The notes below the pieces were generated by a model. That model worked only from the letters and a program-made list of their open reading frames with translations, did no database searches and was not told the origin of the DNA. The translations under genes and the position numbers were made by a program. Shown here in pieces: positions 42,085-53,120 of a DNA stretch of 64,000 nucleotides (the stretch's first letter is position 1; every line of letters starts with the position of its first letter). Where the stretch lies: the NCBI GenBank assembly GCA_026122205.1, contig JANCYU010000037.1, forward strand, positions 62,001 through 126,000. Direction: 5' to 3'. Source of the stretch: Galdieria yellowstonensis (taxonomy: Eukaryota; Rhodophyta; Bangiophyceae; Galdieriales; Galdieriaceae).

Positions 42085-44098
42085 TTACTTGCGAGCGGGC
42101 TTAGAAGCATCATCCATAGCTTCCGCAGTTAAACCTGGAACCTCGTCCACAACTTTGTGGTCTATTTGCTTCTCATAAAACATCTCCTGTTCCTTTTCAC
42201 TATCGTAAAAGCCCATTTCCTCTGAGTTCTTCTCAAATTGAGCATATCCTTCCTTGCCCAACTTGCGCTTCAATAGCAGGGAGGAAAACAACGTTAGGTC
42301 CTTGTAGTCTGTAGGAAGACCAGCAACATATTCGACGTGAGGCATAACCATCATCTTCTCTGCTCGGCAAAGAGAAGCGATATATAAACGACGATACTCC
42401 ACATAGCGTTCCTTGTTACCGAACAATTTGAGATGAGCTAACGTTTTGAGGTTGTAGTGTCCCAAGTCCTCGCGGTTCAAGTCTTCTTGAGTCACACCGA
42501 ATCTTAGAGCAAAACGAGCACAATGTCTCCTCCTCAACTCTACAAAACGAGTGTCTTCTCCAAGTAGAGACCGATGAGAATATTCAGGAACGAAGAACGT
42601 ACAAATAATGAGTCCAAGATATTCCATGCCGGCATAGAACCACATAGTCTTTCGTAAACCAGAAAGACTCTGTTGTCCATTTCCAGACCAGTTTCTCCAA
42701 ATTGTAGGAAATGTAGTAGTTCCTACAATACCACCCATCTTGCCTAGAGATGATGCAATACCGTACATTGTAGCACGAATGCGAGTTGGAAAAGCTTCTG
42801 CAGGTACCAAGTATACAGGAATGAAGACAAAGTATTGAAATCTATACAAACTATCAATACCCAACGATAACTAACATCAACACATCTTACCCTCCAACAA
42901 ATGTACTCCAAATGATCCATGCAACTGGTTGAGCTTTCAGTTGATAGAAGAAACCAGTATTGATAATTTGAGTCGAAGCCAACCACATCCAGCCAAACAT
43001 TTCAGTTTTACGTCTGCCCCACTTGTCCACGACAAAAGCTGAAAGGAAGGGCAACCACATAAGCCAAGCGGCACCTTCGGCTAAGGCAAGCCAGATGAAC
43101 TTGAATAGTGAAACTCCGATGACAGTCTGGAGTATAATACCTCCAAAAGTGCCCTGGCTATAGTTAATCCAGTCAATGAGGAACCACATAATAACCGTTC
43201 CAACAGTTCTTGGCATAAAGTATCGTAAAATCACAAACAAGTCCAAACCATCGTATCTTCTCTGTCTTCGTTGTTGATCTTTCTTAAACATAAGAGAGTC
43301 CTTCATTCTGGTACGGAAGATAAGAACAGTAATAACTGGAATAGTAGCAATACCAAACGACAACCGTGCAACCACATTCCAGTTACATCCTGATGAAATA
43401 CCCAAATAAGAATTACGACAAGCAATAGCAACTAGAATTAACTGCACAGCAAAGGGAGCATAATTGCCAATAACTTCAAGACACATCACAAGCATTGCAA
43501 CTCTTCTTCCACGTGTCGCAGTATTCACTTGTTCACTATCTTCCATAACATTAGGAACATTGCAAGTGTACTCTCCACCCATTCCTAGGCCAGCAACTCC
43601 AAGAGCAATACACATCATCCATATCATTCCAACATGAGTAGTACCATTCATTGCAACACCGAGAATATTTCCCAAAAGAACCAGACACGAGCACATGATA
43701 AGACCTTTCTTTCTTCCAAAGTAGTCGGCGATAAAACCAAAAGCAAGCAAGCCAAACATAACTCCGTAAAGCATAGAAACTCCAACTGCTGATTGAATGG
43801 TATTATCATTAGCCACACTTGGAAATATGTCGTTGAACATAGTTAGCAGCACCGAGTTGATATCATACATATAACCATTGACAAAGAAACCTGCTGCGGT
43901 GCCAAAAGCGTTGAAGCGAATAGTACTCTTGTCCTCTTTAGAAAGTGGTGCAAGTTTGTTGAAGTCAGAACCGCCATCTTCCACACCTGCACCTTCCTTT
44001 CCAGAAGTCTGCTGCTCTTGAGAAGCTCTCAGTATTTCCATTGAACTTCTCATTATTTCCTCTCCTACAACGTCCACTCTTGCACTCGCCCCGTTCAT
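42085..44098 (-). CDS. MFS transporter, sugar/phosphate-symporter-like (copy B)
   Basis: Tandem paralogue of copy A in the same orientation. Exon 1 42891-44098, 49-nt intron at the identical codon (…FVGG|FQ), exon 2 42085-42841. Protein identity is very high over the 12-span core. Differences cluster in the first residues, TM5 region (EVIGNYAPFAVQL versus ETAGNYAPFVVQL), the loop after TM10 (GNGQQSLSGL versus GGVKQTDAGL), and the last residues (KPARK versus ANQN). Long stretches are almost base-identical while the introns differ, suggesting recent duplication or gene conversion of exons. Confidence 0.85.
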
Positions 44099-44156
44099 CT
44101 TGCGTCCAAAATATTTCCAAACAACAATTGAAGAACAAGTGGAGGAGAGTTCCGCT

Positions 44157-44191
44157 CTATTTATATTGCGAGGATTTTGACCTTCCAATGG
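44157..44191 (-). promoter_or_regulatory. Putative TATA box and CCAAT-type element of MFS copy B
   Basis: Minus-strand TATAAATAG at 44157-44165, about 58 bp upstream of the ATG, and CCATTGGAA at 44183-44191. Further up are more TTGGAATGTC/GACATTC-like copies (about 44218 and 44290) and a TGACAGCGAGACAA string near 44350 that also occurs upstream of copy A (about 37617). Confidence 0.5.
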
Positions 44192-44889
44192 ACGTCTAGC
44201 AGAATGTCTACGGACAAATTGACATTCAATGGACACGGTTCAAAGTTATAAGCACATCCGCCAGAATGGAGGGCCCTCATCCCATTATGTCCGTTGGAAT
44301 GTCTTAGACAGACAAAGTAACGCACCTTCGACGTTTTGGTCGTTTGGAGTGACAGCGAGACAAACATGGACAACAAAAACCCATTCACTTTGTGTCTTGT
44401 TGCGTGTATGGTGTCATTTTGGGGAAGAGTTCTCGTTGAAGAAGACAGGTAGGGAAGGGAATATTTTATGCTATAGAAGTACTACCAGAAATCAAGTAGC
44501 TGTGTATCCTGGAAAGAGTTGGAAATGTAACTCCGAATACAGTCGTTTATTTTGTAGTGATAGTTTTGTCTTTTCACTCTCGGTGGTTTATTGTGCGCAA
44601 GCTGTCGTTCCGCTATGTCTTTTCTTTAGTAAGTTGTCCGTGTCAAGGTAGTTTTCTCTTTCTGTCAAAATAAAGTATTTGTTACAACTCTGTCAACATA
44701 GAAAACGGAGTCCTTTCAAGAATAAGTTCCCGTCACAGCAATAGCACTATCTACTTCCTTTATCAACAAATATACTTTCCAGACAATAAAATTGTTTCTT
44801 TGTCGCACTATGAGGAACAAAGTTTCGTGCCAGTTGCAACACGAGAAACACAATACGAGGATTGCTTGCTAGAAAAGGGCCGCTCGTGC
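44192..44889. other. Divergent intergenic region, about 700 bp
   Basis: Upstream of both MFS copy B and the IPI1-like gene. A 140-codon plus frame at 44229-44651 starts inside the MFS promoter and has no family features. The frame of the IPI1 gene extends upstream to 44800 through a TTG only. Confidence 0.4.
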
Positions 44890-46997
44890 ATGGGAAAGCG
44901 AAAGAGAAACCTTCATGCGTTGGAAACAAAGCACAAGTCTGCTGCTCTCACAAATACAGAAGTAAATAGGAAAAGAATAAACTTGAGAGGTTCCGAGACT
45001 TGTAATGACAGCGGCTCTGTCGCCACAGTCGAAACAATATCCAACTGGCTTGTACAACTCCGGAAGAGGAACTTTGTTGCGTCTAGATCAGCTTTTAAAG
45101 GACTGTTGAAGGAACTGAAGAATATACCAGTGAGTACTTTAGAGCAAAACAGTAGTGCTATTGTAAACGCAGCAATACCCTTTATGATTGATCAAGGTAG
45201 TACGCCTTTACTTTTTGTCGATCCTCGCGTCGAGCTTATATACCTGTTGTAGACGACGAAACAAGAATTCTCGCCGTGAAGCTTCTTGGAGGAATCCTTG
45301 AAAGATCTTCCAAGCCAGAATTCTTACCAAGAAGTTTTATATCTCACTTGAAAATTCACCTTTATCACAACGGCTTCTCTGCTTTCGATACAGGCTTGCA
45401 GCTAATTTCCTCTCTGAAGAAATATAGGAAGGCGTATCTTGCTGAGACGGCAGTGGAAATATTTGGTTTACTCACAAACCTTTTGTACGACAACACTTCC
45501 CAACGTTTGCCGTTCTCCGTCGAAAGTTCCGAACAACAGTTTAGTTTGGCAGTTCAGTTGATGGAAAGTTTTGAAGCACTGCTAAGCACAATTTGTGATT
45601 CTAGTCCAAGGAATTTAGAGTTCGAGGACTTGTTGAAGAATAACAACCAAACAAAGCAGATTCCTGTTATTATGAACGAGACAGATAATGTATATTATGG
45701 AAAAGATTACACTGATTGCATCATCTCTAACAAAGAGAATTTTTTATCAGAATTGCTTAAACTTGTTCGTTTCATTTTCCGTACAATTAAGTCATTTGGC
45801 AAGTATCCTGTAATTGCCGTTGGAGAAGGGCCAAATCAAAAGAAACTACTTATCGTCTTCAGTCGCGTTCTTTCTTTGACGAGCAATTTCTTATGTCGTT
45901 TCGAGTTTTCTCCGAATACGTTAGTTCAATGCGAAGATCATTTGCCTATTTTAGTCGATACTTTAAGATCTTTCCGTTTACGGGACAAAATTCTTGACAT
46001 TTCGTGGCAAGAATGTTTACTTCGATTTGCAGAATTCGCTTGTTTCCTATGCCGTTTCCTTGACGGTTTTCTGGCTCAGTATTCTGATTGCACCACAATA
46101 ATAATTAATGAATGTGTAGATATTTGCAACGATTACTTGAAAGTTTCGTCACAACAAGAAGAGACTAGAAGTTCGCAAGGTTTCTTAGTGATTTTGGCGG
46201 GCATTCTTTACCATCTGGTGGAACTGTTGCCATATAAGGACACAGTTCCTCTGGTGGATGTATTCTTAGCTCATTGGATACAGGACGATATTCAGTCTCA
46301 GTGTGAATTTTCATGTTTATGCCTTTTGTGGCAAGTTGTGAAGAATCAGGATTTGTTGTGTCGATGTGAATGGATCGAGAAAGTCTTTCGTAGCTTTTTG
46401 AAAGTTTCATGGAACAGTGTAAAAAGTCGTCATATGGAGAAATGCAAAACTATGATGTATTTTTGGCTAGCTGCTGTCTTGTACATACCAGAACAACACA
46501 GATGGGTTTATGAGGAGTCGTGTCACTTGGTTAAGAATTTCTTTGGAAAAAGAAAGAAAGAAGACGGTAAATATTCTTTTGTTCCTGGGCCCTTTGTTTT
46601 TCTTGACGTGGAATTGAAACGAATTTTTTTGTCCCTGTTATCTCATACTAGCCGACTATATTTAGAAACAGTAGAAGCTCTCCTCCTATGTGTAGAGCAT
46701 CCCAACTGCATAGCAGACCAAAGCTCGTGGCTTACATTCGGTTGTCTTTTGGAGTTGTTGAGACGTTTTTCAGTCTATTTGTCTTTGGAGGAGAGATGCT
46801 ATATTGCTTGTTTGGTTGTCACCGTGGTTTGTCGTTTGGCAGCGACGCATCCTTCTTTGGAAACAACGGTGACAAGTCTTGGAAAGAAGTGTTTGACCGA
46901 GTGCAATTTAGATAGCAGTAGTATTCAGTATGTAATACAGACCCTGCAGTCGGAGAAGACTTTACCAGAAAACCTCCTGGAGAAAGTCTGTTGTTGA
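44890..46997 (+). CDS. IPI1/TEX10-like pre-rRNA processing HEAT protein
   Basis: Subunit of the RIX1 (PELP1-TEX10-WDR18) complex for 60S ribosome maturation. Exon 1 44890-45196, 56-nt intron, exon 2 45253-46997. N-terminus MGKRKRNLHALETKHKS matches the basic Lys-rich start of the family. The IPI1 N-domain follows: RNFVASRSAFKGLLKELKN, then AAIPFMIDQDDETRILAVKLLGG across the splice, i.e. a HEAT repeat with the usual Asp/Arg pair. The rest is about 560 residues of helices without clear motifs, as in TEX10. Confidence 0.75.
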
Positions 46998-47134
46998 AGA
47001 ATTCTTATATTTTTCCACCGGGATGAAATTGCGCCAATTTATTGGAGGAAAAAATGAAGCTTTGGCCTCCATTTTGAAAAAATGCCCGTTTTTAATTTCC
47101 CGCCTTAATTTGCCAGTAGGAAGCGTCCTCTACT

Positions 47135-49624
47135 ATGAACCACTTGAAAACAATTCTTGTTGTTCAAAACCATCAAAGTACTGGTAGAGAAAGGAGCGAT
47201 AACTTGCAACTGAAGGGTAACCGTCTCTATGCAAAGACACCGGAAAAAGAAGAAACACAGTTAACCTTTGACAAGGTGTACACACAGCCGGAAGAATTTT
47301 GCAAGGCTCAAGAATTTCTATACTTCACAGTAATTAATCATCTAGAAGATGGTAACATTGTTGTTTGGTCGCACATGAAGCATAACTCGCATGGCAACCT
47401 GTTTGCGTCTTGTAATAGCTTTATTCATTTCTTTCTGTCACAAGAAGGGGGCAACTCGTTAGAAAGGTTACGAGTTTATGGATTGAACTCTGACGAGGAG
47501 TATGAGCAGATACAAGACTGCGATAGACAAACAATTGATCAGTTGAAAAAAGGAGGAAACTTTCTATTGGAACCAAGTGACTCGAAGGATATTTCTACCG
47601 AGCCACCGTTTCTAGGAGTTTTTGAGAGTCTTGTCGTTGCGATGCATTTTGACAATAAGCAGACTTCATACATTTTATTTTCGGAACAACTTGTTGATAA
47701 GAACTTGCTATCCTGTGCAGCTTCGCATCTTCATTCCGAGTCACAAAACTTTGGTGAAAGAGAAGTTTTCAAATTTTTGATATTGGAAATCGATGAAGTC
47801 AATATGGAAATATTTAGCATATTGAAAGATTTTCAGCAAACTCAAGCAATCTTGCAAGAAACTACCCATTTCCTGCCAGGTAGTTGTCCGAAAAATGCGA
47901 AGATAAATGCATCGGAGAGTACTAGTTCCATTACACGCGCAATTGGAAAGGAAAATGTTTGCAATCAAAATTTCCAAGAAGAAGAAATGTTCGACGTTGC
48001 AGGTTATCCTGAGTCAGATCGCGAATCAGAATGTGATATTCCTCTCTCGCAGTTGGAAAAGCATCAGATGTTCAAGAAAATAGAAAGGACGTGGAACTCA
48101 ACTAAGCAGAACACTTCAGATATATCTGAACCTTTGGATACTAACCAAAGACTGGATACAATCGTGGAGCACTCGAAGAGTCAAATCAACGCAAAGAATC
48201 CTTCCCAGGTATCAGCGATACTCCAGAGTCAACAACCGATGTCTTCTTTGGATAGAAACATAGTGAATGTAAAGGAAGAAATCGAAGATGATATTCGCGA
48301 GCGTATTGCGGAGCTGGAGAGTCTCATGAATCAACAGCTTAGGCTTCGTGGCAATATGATGCGTGAAATGAGTAATGACTCTAATTATTCTAGTGTAAGT
48401 GCAAGAATGCAAGTTGCGTACATGGGAGACGATGCATTGTCGGATGTTCGAAAAGAGATTCGCTCTTTAAGAGAAAGACTATCCCGCACTACAGGCAATG
48501 ATTCCGTATCATCATCTTTGGATACTTCAAAAGATACTTCGTCGTCTCATCCTAGTATTTCAAGTCTGAGGGTTTCACAAGTTTCTTCGAATACTGAAAA
48601 GGAAGGGGCCAGTAATCTCCTTTCTTCGCTGGAAGACATTAGAAGTCGAGTGAATGCCTTGAAGGAGCCTCCTCGAAGACATAGACGTCATCGTCTCCAC
48701 TCGAACGATACTGAACACTCTGTCAATTCGGACCAACAAAGCTCAACTAGTTGCGAAAATCAGTGGGTCAATGCAACAGAGTTTTTCTCTGATCCGAAGA
48801 GACAAGCCCATTTTGGCGTGCAAGGGAGAAGCTCCGATTTTTACTTTGGAAATTCTCCAATGCAAAGTGCAAGACCGAGTGATATTTACATGAGACGTGA
48901 GAAATATTTTGCAGCTCCGAATTTGTCTGGTCGCACTAGCGATGCTAATTTACTCAATATTTCACGAGGCAGTTTTTCGAATCGTTTCCCAGACAACTAT
49001 TCTCGTGCTCCATCGTTTTCTAGCCATGTCTCAGAGAAATTATTGCGGAATAGCAATACTTCTGAGTTTCGCGAGCCACACTTGTATCGAGACTCTCAGA
49101 ATAATCCGGAGAATACTTTTTTGAAAGATTTACCTGCGAATGAACAAGAAAATATGAGACGGCTATCTTTTCGAGATTGGAGTCCCGCAGAGTCACTCGA
49201 TACTGTTACTCCTGCTGTATCTAGACCGATTGCTGTTCATGGACCAAAATATTCACCTCAAACGACGACAAGAGAAGCTGGGTCGGATATCCGAGCGGAA
49301 GGTGAACTTTGGCAACGGAAAGGACATTTGGTGAAGTTTTGGCGACGACGATTTGCTGCTATACTACCACATTCTGTTTTTGGAAATGTATTGTGTATTT
49401 TCGAGATGGAAAAGAACCAGACTTTGCAGCCTACCAAGTCAAAAATGCTCGCTTTGAAAGATACTCAAGTGAAGAGCGAACCGAATACAGTAGTCATATC
49501 AGGCAAGCCTCGATATGTTTTTAGAGTGCAAACTGCCACTAGCGAAGTTTTCTTAGCAGCAGCCGATTCAAAGAGCAGACAGTATTGGATAGAGAAACTT
49601 CGCTCAGCATCTCGAAGGACGTAA
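47135..49624 (+). CDS. Degenerate kinesin-motor-like protein with C-terminal PH domain
   Basis: 829 residues, one exon. Residues about 20-120 can be laid along a kinesin motor start: LQLKGNRLYAKT, LTFDKVYTQPEE (motor: FTFDRVF), then LEDGNIVVWSHMKHNSHGNL where kinesins have GYNVCIFAYGQTGSGKT. Walker A residues are absent, so nucleotide binding is unlikely. The middle is Ser/Asn/Arg-rich and probably disordered, with short coils (DIRERIAELESLMNQQ; VRKEIRSLRERLS). Residues about 720-826 form a PH domain (GELWQRKGHLVKFWRRRF ... SRQYWIEKLRSA). Likely a membrane- or cytoskeleton-linked adaptor. The PH call is strong; the motor call is inference. Confidence 0.6.
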   Translation: MNHLKTILVVQNHQSTGRERSDNLQLKGNRLYAKTPEKEETQLTFDKVYTQPEEFCKAQEFLYFTVINHLEDGNIVVWSHMKHNSHGNLFASCNSFIHFFLSQEGGNSLERLRVYGLNSDEEYEQIQDCDRQTIDQLKKGGNFLLEPSDSKDISTEPPFLGVFESLVVAMHFDNKQTSYILFSEQLVDKNLLSCAASHLHSESQNFGEREVFKFLILEIDEVNMEIFSILKDFQQTQAILQETTHFLPGSCPKNAKINASESTSSITRAIGKENVCNQNFQEEEMFDVAGYPESDRESECDIPLSQLEKHQMFKKIERTWNSTKQNTSDISEPLDTNQRLDTIVEHSKSQINAKNPSQVSAILQSQQPMSSLDRNIVNVKEEIEDDIRERIAELESLMNQQLRLRGNMMREMSNDSNYSSVSARMQVAYMGDDALSDVRKEIRSLRERLSRTTGNDSVSSSLDTSKDTSSSHPSISSLRVSQVSSNTEKEGASNLLSSLEDIRSRVNALKEPPRRHRRHRLHSNDTEHSVNSDQQSSTSCENQWVNATEFFSDPKRQAHFGVQGRSSDFYFGNSPMQSARPSDIYMRREKYFAAPNLSGRTSDANLLNISRGSFSNRFPDNYSRAPSFSSHVSEKLLRNSNTSEFREPHLYRDSQNNPENTFLKDLPANEQENMRRLSFRDWSPAESLDTVTPAVSRPIAVHGPKYSPQTTTREAGSDIRAEGELWQRKGHLVKFWRRRFAAILPHSVFGNVLCIFEMEKNQTLQPTKSKMLALKDTQVKSEPNTVVISGKPRYVFRVQTATSEVFLAAADSKSRQYWIEKLRSASRRT

Positions 49625-49710
49625 GGATTGTTGATAGATAGATGACTGAATAAATTTATGAATGTTTGTCGGAAAGGCGTAGTGCACCGCACATTTTGCA
49701 TTTTGTGAAG

Positions 49711-51150
49711 ATGTGGTTGGCTTATGTTTGTGGCACAAGCAGTAGGATTCATGCTGCTTGGAAGTTTCCATTGCACTACCTTTCAGCCAATACTAGTTTT
49801 TTGTCGTCTACTCGTCGGTTCCATGTATTTCGAAAATATCAAGTTTTACCTCGTCAGATTTGTTGTGTACATAGTGCCACTACTACCACGAAAGAAAGTC
49901 ATAGGACAAAGGCAGTATTGCATCCAAAAATAACCATCTTAGGCGGAGGCTTTGGTGGTCTTTATACCGCTCTATTATTATCGCAGTTTCCTTGGACGAG
50001 ACTCACAAAACCAAAAATAACGCTCGTGGATCGTTCCGAGCGTTTTGTATTTTTACCCATGTTGTACGAAGTAGCTTTTGGACAGTTGGACAAGTGGCAA
50101 GTCGCTCCAACGTTTTCGCAGCTATTGCAAGGAACAGACATAGAATTTATGTTGGGACAGGTTGAAAAAGTGGACGTTCAAGGATCAACTTGTGAGATAT
50201 TTTCCACCAAGACTGGACAGATACAGTTGCCCTATGACAGGTTGGTCTTAGCGGTAGGTGCAGAACCCAACTTCTCATCAGTTCCAGGTGCGGACAAGTA
50301 TGCACTACCGTTTCGCACATTGGAACATGCCGAGCAGCTGAAACAAAAACTAGTCCATCTGAGCAACTCCTTACGTCGAAAAGGAAGAAAACCAGTTATT
50401 TTTGTTATCGGCGGCTCCTATTCCGGCGTCGAATTGGCCTCCAATGTTGCAGAATATTTCGGAGGTAGAGCAAAAGTATATATCGTGGATCGTGGAAACC
50501 GACTACTCGATGCTGCTAGTGATCACAATAGAAATACTGCGTTACAAACTCTTCGTTCTTGGAATGTGGAAACATTGTTGGAAATGGAAGTCTGTAATGT
50601 TGCTGAAGACTCCTTGTCGCTCAAGTCAGTCAAGGAACCCAACCAAGAGCCCAACAAGATGGATGCCGATTTAGTTCTATGGACTGCTGGATTCAAACCT
50701 TCTGCATGGCTTAATTTTATTGCATTAGAAAGGGATCCAACAGGACGTATTCTTACGGATAGCACTTTACAAGCCACAGGGCATGAGGATATCTTTGTTC
50801 TTGGAGACGCTGCGGCAGTGGTCGATGGGAACGGACAAAAGTGCAAAGCCACTGCTCAAGTGGCTATTCAGCAGGCGCAATGTGCCGCATGGAATATTTG
50901 GGCATCGCTTCGCAACAAGAAACCGATTCCTTTTCGATATCAACATTTAGGAGAGTTGATGACGTTAGGAAAGTACAAAGCTACTGCGGAAGTTTTCGGA
51001 ATTCCTTTAAGTGGGACAACGGCACAGTTGGCCCGTCGGTTAGCGTATCTTTATCGCATGCCAACCAATATGCATCGTTGGAAAGTAGGTCAGAGTTGGT
51101 TATTCACGCCAGTTGGATGTTTCCTTGAGAACTTTAGTTTTCCTTTGTAA
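49711..51150 (+). CDS. Type II NAD(P)H dehydrogenase, NDC1-like
   Basis: FAD-dependent NAD(P)H:quinone oxidoreductase; plant NDC1 acts in plastoglobules and mitochondria in plastoquinone/vitamin K metabolism. A basic/Ser N-terminus of about 70 residues precedes ITILGGGFGGLYTALLL (FAD Rossmann motif) and FVFLPMLYEVAFGQLD. The second nucleotide motif is FVIGGSYSGVELASN, the FAD-binding end IFVLGDAAAV, and then AQVAIQQAQCAAWNIWA and LMTLGKYKA. The wording follows NDC1 more closely than NDA/NDB, and no EF-hand is present. Start ATG 49711; 15 bp from the convergent CTF8 stop. Confidence 0.88.
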   Translation: MWLAYVCGTSSRIHAAWKFPLHYLSANTSFLSSTRRFHVFRKYQVLPRQICCVHSATTTTKESHRTKAVLHPKITILGGGFGGLYTALLLSQFPWTRLTKPKITLVDRSERFVFLPMLYEVAFGQLDKWQVAPTFSQLLQGTDIEFMLGQVEKVDVQGSTCEIFSTKTGQIQLPYDRLVLAVGAEPNFSSVPGADKYALPFRTLEHAEQLKQKLVHLSNSLRRKGRKPVIFVIGGSYSGVELASNVAEYFGGRAKVYIVDRGNRLLDAASDHNRNTALQTLRSWNVETLLEMEVCNVAEDSLSLKSVKEPNQEPNKMDADLVLWTAGFKPSAWLNFIALERDPTGRILTDSTLQATGHEDIFVLGDAAAVVDGNGQKCKATAQVAIQQAQCAAWNIWASLRNKKPIPFRYQHLGELMTLGKYKATAEVFGIPLSGTTAQLARRLAYLYRMPTNMHRWKVGQSWLFTPVGCFLENFSFPL

Positions 51151-51165
51151 ATTCCGAACCTTGGT

Positions 51166-51670
51166 TTATTTGTTGATAAAACGATATAATATTATTTTAC
51201 AAGTAGCTGTGGTCTGAACACGTTGTAAATATATAATGGAAACAACAGTCTTATTCACGAACCTAGTGTTGAAAAGAATACGTTTCCTAGCCACTCCCAA
51301 CCATTGGATACAAACTCCACTCTCACTGTTTCCATCGGGTTGTTTCTTCAAAACTCCAACGGGCTTTTTCAAAGGAATAACTTTACCTTGTAGTAAAGAG
51401 TTTCCTACTTTCAGTTTGGCGGTTTCCTAGACGATGGTTATATTTCGAGATGTACCACAAATGCGTGGGTGGACGTGCATCCAACAAAAAACTTACTTCC
51501 TCCCAGTTGACCGACATCTCTCCAATATTTATGCCACCTAAATAGACTTTTTCTTCTATTCGTTGCAAGTTTTGAGCCGTGCTATCTTCATTCAAGTGAA
51601 ACGAGCCTTGCAACTCCACAAGTATCCAATCCCGGACGTTGTCTTTTACATAGAGCAGCGGAATGCGCAT
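51166..51670 (-). CDS. CTF8-like subunit of the CTF18-RFC clamp loader
   Basis: Small partner (with DCC1) of the alternative PCNA loader that promotes sister-chromatid cohesion. Exon 1 51497-51670 (MRIPLLYVKDNVRDWILVELQG... LGGINIGEMS), 70-nt intron, exon 2 51166-51426 (LKVGNSLLQGKVIPLKKPVGVLKK ... ARKRILFNTR). The blocks WxLxELQG, VGN.LL.GK...L.KP and K.ILF..RP are the CTF8 core. About 30 extra residues follow at the C-terminus. The frame continues upstream of 51670 but begins with TTG. Confidence 0.82.
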
Positions 51671-51940
51671 TGGCGCCAAAAACAAATTTTCCCGCGTTTT
51701 GCTCTTCGCGCCTTTTTCAGCAACACGGGAGAGTTGGCTGGTTGTGTCACCCAACAGGGTGGCGTTTTCATTGTCTTTGGAAACTCGTTGGTTGCATCAA
51801 CATACATTACTTTTGAACATACATCTCGTTTTATTCATCTCATGCATCCTAACTACAAACTCTAGTTCCATAATAAAATAAGCTCTCTCATCAAAAGATA
51901 ACAACTGCTTGCGAAAGACAACATACAAAGACTTTGGAAA

Positions 51941-52953
51941 TTAGAAAGCGGGACTATCGCTTACGATTCTTTCTCGGAGGCGCTGTAGAATTGCATTCAT
52001 GTCCTGTTCCGTTACCACTGACTTGCTTTCCGCAAATGGCCTCAATTCCTCATACAAAAGCTCTCTGGCCAAAGCATACCGTTCTGCAAACATTCTTTCG
52101 ACAAGAGGATCTTCAAGTAACCGGGAAATACTGTTGTTGTCCGAGTTCTCCCTTTCCTGCTCTTCTTCCATACCTTCGTCTTCTAAAAGAAAACCAAGTC
52201 CCTCCTTCGAAACTCTTGCAGTACATTCTTCACACCGACAAAGATAGTTCTGCCAGCCACGAAACAAACCATAGTCTCCCTTTTCTAGCGATTCTAATTC
52301 CGTTTGCGGTATGTGCGTTATACAGAACTTGAAGGCTTCTGCGTTCAGCCTGCTCCGATAAGCATCCAGAAATTGTCGTAAATAAGGATGCCTGCTTATA
52401 CAAGACGAACAAATAAGGTCGAATTCCTCTTCCAATATATTTCCAGAACACCATGGTGACTTGAGGCTCAAACATGAAACGTGGTACCAGTCTTCACAAA
52501 CAAAACACTGAATCATATCCTCCGCATCTTCAGAGTACTCTTTTTCACAGTAGCAGAAACGGTTAAAAAAGTTTTGATTGTACCTATTGCTGTCATTTGT
52601 TGCTGGTTTATCAGGAAACAGTTTGCAGTGATTTTGCATTTTGCTGTTTCCGCAGTCGCAAATAAAATCTCTTTTACCGTCTATTTCAAAGGTATCTGCC
52701 AGATGGTCACCGTGACAAACTGCCCTACAGCCACGACAAAAGCCTGCCGCTTGGCCATCTTTGGTGCACCGCTTGCAACCAAAGACATCTTGCGAAGCGC
52801 AGTTCAAAGGAAACGTACAGGAAGAATCAAGCCAACCTATTCATCTAAGGTCTTACCATAACAAGAACGCAACAATTAAGAATTACCATTCTGTTGTTCC
52901 TCCTCTTGTTGTTTTACTACGTCTACCATAGTAACAACGGACTCGTCCTCCAT
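51941..52953 (-). CDS. UBR7-like protein (UBR box plus PHD finger)
   Basis: Putative N-recognin-type E3 / histone reader. Exon 1 52887-52953 (MEDESVVTMVDVVKQQEEE), 50-nt intron, exon 2 51941-52836. UBR box: CKRCTKDGQAAGFCRGCRAVCHGDH ... FICDCGN with its Cys/His zinc ligands. PHD finger: RFCYCEKEY ... MIQCFVCEDWYHVSCL ... LICSSCI. The C-terminal helical part has a third Cys pattern (YLCRCEECTARV) and acidic runs. The same order (short acidic start, UBR, PHD) defines UBR7. Confidence 0.87.
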
Positions 52954-53120
52954 TTCGACACCCCTTTCTAGTATCTGTCCACCAACACAATCTCCAAACA
53001 CTCAACACACAATCGCGCTTGCCCAATTTGGCGCCAAAATTAGTTTTTATTTTTTCTTCCAATGTTCGAAAATCCTGCCGCACGAGTACAAGATATGGTT
53101 TAGGACTATTTCTTCTCCTA

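Noticed and set aside
44229..44651. 140-codon plus-strand frame
   Set aside because: Begins inside the promoter boxes of MFS copy B and shows no conserved wording.
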